Assembly: GCA_016735415.1 (NCBI GenBank)
Contig: JAERRP010000381.1
Span: 1 to 5,233 of the forward strand
Direction: 5' to 3'
DNA length: 5,233 bases
Origin: Desulfobacterales bacterium
GTDB lineage: Bacteria; Desulfobacterota; Desulfobacteria; Desulfobacterales; UBA5852
In this document: positions 1-5,233 of the stretch, one piece after another
Layout: each line of letters begins with the position of its first letter
Position numbering within the stretch: position 1 is the first letter of the stretch
Position numbers and translations under genes: made by a program
Notes under the pieces: generated by a model
Databases searched by the model: none
Told to the model about the DNA's origin: nothing
What the model saw: only the letters and a program-made list of their open reading frames with translations

Positions 1-722
1 AGCAGGAAATACTGCCCGTGGTTGAGTTGGATGGAACGGTGGGATGGCGAGAGGTCAGCGCTTTTCCCATTTTTGATCAAAACTCAGACCTGACAGGTGT
101 CGTTGTCTGTATTCAAGAGATTAAAGGCCGAAAACAGGCAGAAGATCTGCGAAAGGAGTACTATGAGTTAGAAAACCGTCTTTATCAACGAACGGTAGAG
201 CTTTCAAAAACAAAAAAAGAACTACAGGCGGCAATATATGATCTCAAGAAGGCTGAGAAATCCCAAAAGAAAACAAGGGCGGCATTAGAGTTGCAGACCT
301 GTGAACTTGAGGAAATAAATACAGCGCTCAAGGTTTTTATGCAACAAAGAATCGAAGCCAAAGCAGAGCTTGAAGAGACGGTATTGCTTAATGCAAACAA
401 TTTGATTATCCCTTTTTTGGAAAGATTAAACAAAAGTAGATTGGATAGCAAACAAAAGGCATATTTAAATATCATCGAATCAAATTTGAAGGAGATTGTT
501 GCGCCGTTGGTGTACGGATTTTCCAAAATAAATATAAAGCTAACTCCCATGGAAATTCAGGTAGCAAATCTTGTTAAGCAGGGTAAAACCACAAAAGAAA
601 TCGCAGAATTAATGAATCTGGCCACAAGTACAATTGATACTCACAGGAACAAAATCAGGAAGAAACTTTCCATAAAAAACAAAAAGATAAACCTTAGAAC
701 CCATCTTTTTTCTATCCAATAA
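1..722 (+). CDS. PAS domain - coiled coil - LuxR-type HTH regulator, 5' end missing
   Basis: The reading frame is open from the first complete codon (position 3) to TAA at 720-722, so the gene starts upstream of the window; the GTG at 18 is not a credible start because it falls inside a PAS fold. Counting residues from that GTG, 1-40 look like the last strands of a PAS domain plus its PAC tail ([12 protein letters not shown], then a hydrophobic strand, then the [12 protein letters not shown] hinge). Residues 42-120 are rich in Lys, Glu and Leu, as in a coiled-coil linker. A helical segment follows at 120-170. Residues 174-234 form a LuxR/GerE-type helix-turn-helix, opening with [16 protein letters not shown] and with the recognition region around [10 protein letters not shown] and [14 protein letters not shown]. 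No histidine-kinase or receiver domain is seen in the visible part, so it probably binds DNA directly after sensing a signal through PAS; upstream domains cannot be excluded. From family knowledge, this arrangement is common in deltaproteobacteria. The gene looks more A-rich than its downstream neighbour. The class call is firm, but signal and targets are unknown. Confidence 0.9.
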   Translation, partial: QEILPVVELDGTVGWREVSAFPIFDQNSDLTGVVVCIQEIKGRKQAEDLRKEYYELENRLYQRTVELSKTKKELQAAIYDLKKAEKSQKKTRAALELQTCELEEINTALKVFMQQRIEAKAELEETVLLNANNLIIPFLERLNKSRLDSKQKAYLNIIESNLKEIVAPLVYGFSKINIKLTPMEIQVANLVKQGKTTKEIAELMNLATSTIDTHRNKIRKKLSIKNKKINLRTHLFSIQ

Positions 723-747
723 CATGGAGATTCTCTCCATATTAGAT
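714..747 (+). terminator. Stem-loop overlapping the regulator stop codon; possible weak terminator
   Basis: A perfect 7-bp inverted repeat, ATGGAGA (724-730) and TCTCCAT (734-740), encloses the 3-base loop TTC directly after the TAA stop. Outside it, ATCCAAT (714-720) can pair with ATTAGAT (741-747) with one mismatch, after a three-base AAC bulge on the left side only. No T-run follows, so this is not a canonical intrinsic terminator. It may slow polymerase, protect the 3' end of the mRNA, or be incidental. The structure is seen directly in the sequence; its function is inferred. Confidence 0.4.
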
Positions 748-956
748 CCCCAATCCTTCAATATTGACTTCACAGCTATATCTGGCAGCATAGAATCATC
801 TTACATATACCTTTGGAACAAGCTTTAAAATAAGAGCTATGTCCCCTCTGTTTGAGGTCCTGGGACGAGGTGTGTTTATGGGATAACCCTTTTGAGGGTA
901 TGCATTCTGATTACTTAAACCGTATTAAAACAACTGGAAGAAAGGAGAGGTGCTCT
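723..956 (+). promoter_or_regulatory. 234-base intergenic leader between regulator and secreted-protein gene
   Basis: This stretch holds no gene I can support. The reading frame of the large gene stays open back to a TTG at 852, but the translation before 957 is not protein-like and precedes a complete signal peptide. Promoter candidates are weak. TTGACT at 764-769 is a good -35 hexamer, but the nearest -10-like box (TAGAAT, 791-796) is 21 bases away. TTGAGG at 852-857 lies 17 bases from a poor TTTATG at 875-880. A small hairpin, ACCCT-TTTG-AGGGT (886-899), lies 57 bases before the start codon, and GTCC-TG-GGAC (857-866) is another short self-complementary spot. I recognise no known riboswitch. 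The promoter for the large gene probably lies here, but the exact site is not resolvable by eye. Confidence 0.4.
942..947 (+). promoter_or_regulatory. Ribosome binding site of the large secreted-protein gene
   Basis: AAGGAG, within AAAGGAGAGG, ends 9 bases before the ATG at 957. This strong Shine-Dalgarno, together with the signal peptide that begins exactly at that Met, fixes the start at 957 and not at the TTG 105 bases upstream in the same frame. Confidence 0.9.
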
Positions 957-1055
957 ATGAAAACAAGAAAATTGTATGAAGTTTTTATGTTTTTCATTTT
1001 GGCAGGCAGTCTGGCGTTTGTAGCCGGAAACTCTTGCCCTGATTCGGCATATGCG
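957..1055 (+). other. Sec signal peptide of the large protein
   Basis: Residues 1-33 show a basic start (MKTRK), a hydrophobic core (FMFFILAGSLAFVAG, 10-24) and a polar end with the AXA-type signal peptidase I site SAYA|E, cleaving after Ala33. Cys27 is not in a lipobox, because the residues before it are G-N-S, so lipoprotein processing is unlikely. Confidence 0.85.
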
Positions 1056-4000
1056 GAGGTTGCCCGTGCATACGGGGGCCCCGGTCGGTTTGACACCACG
1101 CTCTATGCCGGTCAAACCATCATTGATGCCGGCATGGCAAGCGTCTGGAATTCAAAGGGAAACCTGCAGATCTATATCAAACCCTCAGGAGAATGGCTGA
1201 TTAGCGAGGTTCATGTTTTCGTTGGAACGGATCAGGATCAGATTCCGACAGTGGAGGGCAATCCCGTACCGGGAAAATTCCCGTACAAAGATGAATACTC
1301 CGATCCTGTTTCAGAACATACAACCGAGGTGCCTTTCGCGGATCTGGAATTTAACTGGGGCGCCCCCTGGGAGGATGAGCGAGTTCAGAAGATTGCGGTG
1401 CATGTCGACCTGGTTATGCTTGATGAAGAAGGGGAAGTAATCGCTGAAGAGGGTGCCTGGGCATTTGGCCCGAACGAGTTCGAAGGGTCTCAGTGGGGCT
1501 GGTGGTTTGATTACGAAATGGCCCATCCCAAGCGCGGTCATTTTATAGACTCGCCCGTGGGTGGTTTGAGTTGTAAAACGCCGACATTCTTCGGTTTGAC
1601 GGATGCATCCGGCGGCTTTGACTATTTTCCCGGAGAGCGTGTAGAGCTGGCAATCGGCTCGGTGCACCTGGGGAACCCCCTGGCTGGGCATAAGGTCTCT
1701 CCACTGGACATCTTTGAATCGGCAGATACCGACGATCCACGAGTGATCAACATGGCGCGCCTATTGCAAAGCCTGGATGCGGATGCCAGTCCTCAGGACG
1801 GTATCAACATCACCGAAGACGTGGCAGCCTGCCTTGAGCAGACAGTAGGTTCGACCTCCCTTGACTTCTCTAATAATGGGCAGATCGAAGAGGTGATTAA
1901 TGGAACCAAGACGTGCGCATCAGTCAAAGGTATAACCCTGGTCGCAGTCTCGGCGGAGGACGCAAAGGCGAATCTCGACAAATCGCTTGACAGCAATATG
2001 TTCCGGAAGAATGTATCGAGAACGCCGGATATGGCCAGCGCCAAGGCGAAACTGAATATTATGGGCGTATGGCTGCCTGCCTTGAGAGCCAACGGTGAAC
2101 CGGCATATTACACAGATGACAATGGGAACACTGTGACCGGCATTCCTTATTATGACGCCGACGGCAATCTTATCAGAACCGCTACAGAGGCAAAACCGAT
2201 TGTAGTCATATACTGTGATGAGGTTCCTGAAACCGGCGCGTACGACGTTTTTGCGTCGATCTCCAGGGATGACGGAAATACATGGAAACGCAAGAATATC
2301 TCACGCATGGCCGACAGGTCTTCATTTACACTCGCAAATGGCCAGGAATATTTCGGCCATTGCAAAAAACCTGTCTTCCAGGTAAGAGGCAACAAGATCA
2401 TTGTAACCTGGACAAGTAAATTCGCCAAGGGCGGGAAGCCGAGATATTCCATCGTCGTGGACGATCAGGATACTGATGAAGTGGAGGATGACTATCCCTA
2501 CGACGACGCATACTATGCCGATGACATATGGGGTGTTTCAGGGCCGCAGCGTTCCGTGGATTATACCGACCAGGGTTATCCGGAAGTAGGCGAAGTTCCT
2601 TACAGCGCTGTCTGGGTTGCAAGGGCTGTTATCGCTACGCAAGCCGATGTTGATAAGGGGCTGGGTGATATTGTCTGGTTCAAGCCGGAGAGATTAACTT
2701 CCGCTCGTCGTGACGCGAATCAGATTTTCTGCGGCGGAGCTGATGGCGCTGGTTTTGCAATTACCTGGCAGGAAGACCCGGGAGGTCTACGTCCCGGTGA
2801 GGCCAAAGGACCCGGTCCCGGCTGGGGCGGCGCGACCACAAACCACAAGACAGACATCTGGTACAGCTATGTCACCTGGGGTGATTTCGCCAAGGTTGAC
2901 ACTAACTTTATGGCGGGCGGTGACCCCGAGCACGACGACCCTGATTTTGTCGGCAGACCCAAAGCCCTTGTGCCAATGTCCCTGCCGGTCAGAGTATCCG
3001 ACAACGATGTGGTCAATACTCATAACATGTGGATTGAACTTAATGAAGATGATACTTCCCCGACATTTGGCTATCCCGTCCTTGACGGTAACGGAAATTT
3101 CATCCCAATGTTAAATCCCGACACAAACTCCCCTGACAGCGATGGCTCACACCGCTATGGTTATATGGTGGAAGATCTGTGGAACTGGGACGGGGGTATG
3201 TGCAACGAAAATGACACGGTTAACTGGGTAAAAGAGGATGGCGGCACACTTTATAAGTTCACTAATCAACAGGGCGAACTGAAAACCGTGGTTGTCACTG
3301 CTGACGGCAGGCCTCTGGATGGTAATACCGGTGCAGCCAGACCGAATCTGTTCCTCCAGACTTACACCAAGTCCGACGGTACAAAAAGCGCCTGGGCCAT
3401 AATGGCGTATGAAGAGACTAAGGGTGTTGGTCTGGGACCGCCTGACGATATCGGAACTGGTGGGGAGCCCGAGGACGGCAGTGGGTATGACCCGTATGAG
3501 ACTTTCCCTGATGAGGGCAAGAACGTCATTTACCACAGCTTTGACTTTCAGAACCCCGACCTGGTTAGTGCCGGTAAAATTCTCAACCTGCAGGAAACCG
3601 AGGGAGAGGTTATCGGAGAAGGTGCCTCGGTTTACGTGACTGAAGTGCCCTGTTTTGGTTCTGATGAGAATGGCGATTGCATTACGAATCCTGCCGCAGG
3701 CGATCTGATCCTTGATTGGAAGGGTGACTCGATCCTGGCCTACGAAAACGCCAGAAGACCGCGGTTTATCCTACAGGGAAAGGCTGCGGCAACTGCCAAG
3801 ACGGAATATTCCGGCACCGTGCTGATCGTTCTTTACAAAGAGGGCGAGGCCGGCGCGGGTAGGCCTTCCGACATCATGGCCAGGCGCTGTGTCGCAAAAG
3901 ACACGGCGGGGAATCCCTATGCCCCGGCGAATTTCGTGGACGGAGCGCAGAACGTCAGTACTGTTACTCCCCTTGTAACGTGGATAAATCCCGACCGTGA

Positions 4001-4877
4001 CCCGGACGCCAAGGGTGACGGAGTTAAGGTATGTAAATGGGAACAGCCCGTAGGAAACCTTGCAGTAAAATCAGAAGTAAATCCTTATGAAGACGCTCGT
4101 GCCCATCGCGGCGGAATTCGCGGCGATTTTGTCATCATGGGCTATTCCTTCACACCCAACTGGGCAGCTTCAAGAAATGCCCATGACAAGTACGACTTCT
4201 ACATCAGACGTTCCTTTGACGGCGGTGAGACATGGACTACCGATCCTGCCAGTAACGTACCTGTTGTCCATACGGACATCTTCATTAATCCTGACGGTGT
4301 TTCAGGCGCAGAACTGGACGAAGAGGGCAATGATGAGACCGAGGCCACCAAACACTATGAGGTCGAAACCACTTATGGTGACGAAGGTTGTGAGTATGAG
4401 CCTGGTCGAAATGTCTCACTGCCAAAGAACAACAAGACCAGCGTAATCGAGCCTCGAATTGTTGCCGTTCCCGGCACTATCAAGGTTGACGGAGTCTGGA
4501 CAGGTAACGCTGAAGACAGGCAGAACCCGAGTGTATTTTATCTTGCCTATGGTACCGCGACCAACCTTCGGGATGTTGATAAGACTCCGGAAGACCTGTT
4601 CTTCAGCTTCTCGACGGACAAGGGTACAACTTTGGAAAAGGGAGAATGGGTTGTCTATTCTGGCAGAGAAGGTAATTTCCCCGGCGAGACGGTAACGGGC
4701 TGGTACAGACTGGCAAAGGGAGATCAGGAACAGGGCGAAGTTCAGCTTCGTATGACTCCTGACGGTTCAAGATTTTATTCAGTCTGGCTGGATGAAGGCG
4801 CAGAGGGCAGCGATATCGTGTTCCGTCGGATCATGTCCAGCGAGTTCGACTGTAATGTAGCGCCTGGAACACCATAA
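957..4877 (+). CDS. Large exported Asp-box / beta-propeller-like protein (resembles 'choice-of-anchor O' family), 1306 aa
   Basis: The start is ATG 957, with a strong Shine-Dalgarno and an immediate signal peptide. Residues 1-33 are the signal peptide. Residues about 41-190 form a beta-rich domain (FDTTLYAGQTIIDAG, then a strand near EVHVFVGTD) of a type I remember from bacterial surface proteins. Residues 193-290 form a second domain (GHFIDSPVGGL, then FDYFPGERVEL and SPLDIF), also typical of deltaproteobacterial exported proteins. Residues 415-1295 carry about eight degenerate propeller-like repeats. Two canonical Asp-boxes are SRDDGNTW (436-443) and SFDGGETW (1086-1093); a third is degenerate, STDKGTTL (1219-1226). 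Asp-boxes are known from sialidases and other propellers, but I could not assemble a sialidase catalytic set, so no enzyme activity is claimed. The mature chain is acidic and has 13 cysteines but no CXXCH haem motif. It ends at FDCNVAPGTP with no sorting motif or C-terminal membrane helix. The likely location is periplasmic, surface or secreted. The gene is intact and stands alone. The family name is recalled, not searched; export and the repeat fold are well supported, and the function is unknown. Confidence 0.93.
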   Translation: MKTRKLYEVFMFFILAGSLAFVAGNSCPDSAYAEVARAYGGPGRFDTTLYAGQTIIDAGMASVWNSKGNLQIYIKPSGEWLISEVHVFVGTDQDQIPTVEGNPVPGKFPYKDEYSDPVSEHTTEVPFADLEFNWGAPWEDERVQKIAVHVDLVMLDEEGEVIAEEGAWAFGPNEFEGSQWGWWFDYEMAHPKRGHFIDSPVGGLSCKTPTFFGLTDASGGFDYFPGERVELAIGSVHLGNPLAGHKVSPLDIFESADTDDPRVINMARLLQSLDADASPQDGINITEDVAACLEQTVGSTSLDFSNNGQIEEVINGTKTCASVKGITLVAVSAEDAKANLDKSLDSNMFRKNVSRTPDMASAKAKLNIMGVWLPALRANGEPAYYTDDNGNTVTGIPYYDADGNLIRTATEAKPIVVIYCDEVPETGAYDVFASISRDDGNTWKRKNISRMADRSSFTLANGQEYFGHCKKPVFQVRGNKIIVTWTSKFAKGGKPRYSIVVDDQDTDEVEDDYPYDDAYYADDIWGVSGPQRSVDYTDQGYPEVGEVPYSAVWVARAVIATQADVDKGLGDIVWFKPERLTSARRDANQIFCGGADGAGFAITWQEDPGGLRPGEAKGPGPGWGGATTNHKTDIWYSYVTWGDFAKVDTNFMAGGDPEHDDPDFVGRPKALVPMSLPVRVSDNDVVNTHNMWIELNEDDTSPTFGYPVLDGNGNFIPMLNPDTNSPDSDGSHRYGYMVEDLWNWDGGMCNENDTVNWVKEDGGTLYKFTNQQGELKTVVVTADGRPLDGNTGAARPNLFLQTYTKSDGTKSAWAIMAYEETKGVGLGPPDDIGTGGEPEDGSGYDPYETFPDEGKNVIYHSFDFQNPDLVSAGKILNLQETEGEVIGEGASVYVTEVPCFGSDENGDCITNPAAGDLILDWKGDSILAYENARRPRFILQGKAAATAKTEYSGTVLIVLYKEGEAGAGRPSDIMARRCVAKDTAGNPYAPANFVDGAQNVSTVTPLVTWINPDRDPDAKGDGVKVCKWEQPVGNLAVKSEVNPYEDARAHRGGIRGDFVIMGYSFTPNWAASRNAHDKYDFYIRRSFDGGETWTTDPASNVPVVHTDIFINPDGVSGAELDEEGNDETEATKHYEVETTYGDEGCEYEPGRNVSLPKNNKTSVIEPRIVAVPGTIKVDGVWTGNAEDRQNPSVFYLAYGTATNLRDVDKTPEDLFFSFSTDKGTTLEKGEWVVYSGREGNFPGETVTGWYRLAKGDQEQGEVQLRMTPDGSRFYSVWLDEGAEGSDIVFRRIMSSEFDCNVAPGTP
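2199..4841 (+). repeat. Coding region for about eight degenerate beta-propeller-like repeats
   Basis: Residues 415-1295 of the large protein repeat one pattern: a hydrophobic strand ending in an aromatic or small residue, a variable acidic loop, then D/N-hydrophobic-aromatic followed by Ser or Arg. Examples are IVVIYC..YDVFASIS (415-436), IIVTWT..PRYSIVV (481-501), FAITWQED..TDIWYSY (600-638), AIMAYEE..NVIYHSF (814-862), LIVLYKE..SDIMARR (956-977), VIMGYS..YDFYIRRS (1059-1086), FYLAYG..EDLFFSFS (1194-1219) and FYSVWLDE..SDIVFRR (1273-1291). Asp-boxes follow the first and sixth units directly, and a degenerate one follows the seventh. Loop lengths vary greatly, which hides the repeat at the DNA level. 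The repeats are seen by eye; the propeller fold is inferred. Confidence 0.6.
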
Positions 4878-4906
4878 ACATAACCATTAATCAATTAACT
4901 GGATAG

Positions 4907-5047
4907 CTGATTGACTCAAGTAGATCCCACATGTTGTGGTTTTGACACGCACATGGCTTTCACCGCATGGGCACGCGTGGTCACGGCCGCTGCATAAGCC
5001 GGTAGAAGAGCTTGCCGCTGTGTATTGTGGTCACTTGAGTCAATCAG
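4907..5047. repeat. 141-bp palindromic element with perfect 15-bp terminal inverted repeats (MITE-like)
   Basis: The left end CTGATTGACTCAAGT (4907-4921) is the exact reverse complement of the right end ACTTGAGTCAATCAG (5033-5047). The similarity continues inward after a 3-base indel: CCACA at 4927-4931 matches TGTGG at 5026-5030. The core is richer in G and C than the AT-rich DNA on both sides, so the element has sharp borders. It holds a 7-bp direct repeat GCCGCTG (4986-4992 and 5014-5020) and short self-complementary spots. No transposase is inside, and no convincing target-site duplication abuts the ends. It begins 29 bases after the stop of the large gene. A non-autonomous mobile element or dispersed palindromic repeat is the best reading. 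It could also act as an mRNA 3' end structure, although no T-run follows. Confidence 0.7.
4927..4939. other. Hairpin inside the left arm of the 141-bp element
   Basis: CCACA (4927-4931) and TGTGG (4935-4939) pair perfectly around a TGT loop, and TTTT follows. The same CCACA can instead pair with TGTGG at 5026-5030 in the right arm, so the element has two mutually exclusive foldings: a local hairpin or a longer outer stem. A weak terminator role for the large gene's transcript is possible, but the stem is short. Confidence 0.4.
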
Positions 5048-5233
5048 TCACCCATTAAAAAAATTGAGTATAGGGCACCTTCGCAAAAACATAGTTCGAC
5101 AAAAATTAGGGAAAAGAATACATAAAAAGCCATGAACATCAATCAATCTTCATTTCATTTTAATTTGCCCCTATGGCCGAAAATATGATTATCCCCGGAA
5201 ATTACAATTCATGAAGGCTATTTTTTCAGGTCG
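5048..5233. other. AT-rich end region without a supportable gene; possible edge of an insertion sequence or broken gene
   Basis: An ATG at 5132 opens an 18-codon frame (MNINQSSFHFNLPLWPKI) that stops at TGA 5186-5188. The same frame then stays open to the window edge (LSPEITIHEGYFFRS). This could be a gene broken by a nonsense change, or chance. No good Shine-Dalgarno precedes 5132. Another ATG at 5211 starts a frame that runs off the window, with only a weak GGAA 10 bases upstream. The GGGCACC at 5073-5079, about 55 bases before the ATG at 5132, is placed as an insertion-sequence left end might be, but I cannot name a family. Nothing here is firm. Confidence 0.25.

Noticed and set aside
18..20. 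GTG as the start of the regulator gene.
   Set aside because: The frame is open further upstream to the window edge, and the visible N-terminus begins in the middle of a PAS fold, so the gene is truncated by the window.
784..799. A sigma-54 promoter starting at TGGCAG.
   Set aside because: The required GC of the -12 element is missing at the right distance.
852..956. A 35-codon N-terminal extension of the large gene from TTG 852.
   Set aside because: TTG is a weak start with no good ribosome site, and the extension would bury the signal peptide. ATG 957 has AAGGAG 9 bases upstream and starts a complete signal peptide.
1029..1043. Lipoprotein processing at Cys27 of the large protein.
   Set aside because: The preceding residues G-N-S do not form a lipobox, and a better signal peptidase I site (AYA|E) follows.
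1311..1691. A 126-codon frame on the - strand, and similar long frames inside the large gene.
   Set aside because: They are overlapping shadows of a well-supported gene, without ribosome sites or recognisable domains.
2199..4841. Calling the large protein an active sialidase.
   Set aside because: Asp-boxes alone are structural. I could not identify a catalytic arginine triad with the Tyr/Glu and Asp residues.
4944..4998. A c-di-GMP riboswitch, suggested by ACGCACATGGC.
   Set aside because: The conserved internal segments and tetraloop receptor of that class are not present, and it lies downstream of a gene inside a palindromic element.
4907..5047. An integron attC site, because of the size and imperfect palindrome.
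   Set aside because: The ends do not contain the GTTRRRY and RYYYAAC core sites, and there is no integrase or cassette-like gene array.
4884..5058. CCATTAA at 4884-4890 and 5052-5058 as target-site duplications of the palindromic element.
   Set aside because: They lie 16 and 4 bases from the element ends, so they are not placed symmetrically. In AT-rich flanks this can be chance.
5186..5188. TGA read as selenocysteine.
   Set aside because: No convincing SECIS-like hairpin follows within about 40 bases, and the surrounding residues do not resemble a redox motif.

Overview
The window looks like a chromosomal segment of a Gram-negative bacterium, most likely a deltaproteobacterium (Desulfobacterota, perhaps Desulfobacterales). 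This rests on two resemblances recalled from family knowledge, with no database search: the PAS/coiled-coil/LuxR regulator type at the left, and the large secreted Asp-box protein in the middle. All confident genes lie on the + strand.

Layout. Positions 1-722 hold the 3' part of a PAS-LuxR regulator gene whose 5' end is outside the window. A stem-loop overlaps and follows its stop codon. Positions 723-956 are a 234-base leader with a small hairpin and a strong Shine-Dalgarno, but no convincing promoter. Positions 957-4877 are a single intact gene for a 1306-residue exported protein. It has a signal peptide, two N-terminal beta-rich domains, and a long region with about eight degenerate beta-propeller-like repeats that include two canonical Asp-boxes. 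No C-terminal anchor is visible. It resembles the proteins I remember being named 'choice-of-anchor O' or 'sialidase-like'; their function is not known to me.

Positions 4907-5047 form a compact 141-bp element bounded by perfect 15-bp inverted repeats. It looks like a MITE or other dispersed palindromic repeat, and it carries open frames on both strands. Positions 5048-5233 are AT-rich. They hold no gene I can support, only a short frame interrupted by TGA that could be the edge of a decayed insertion sequence or of another gene.

The regulator could control the secreted-protein gene, because it lies directly upstream in the same orientation. The gap and the stem-loop between them argue against simple co-transcription, so this is inference only. 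No defence system, CRISPR array, tRNA or rRNA is visible. The observations most worth following are the 141-bp palindromic element and the repeat architecture of the large secreted protein.
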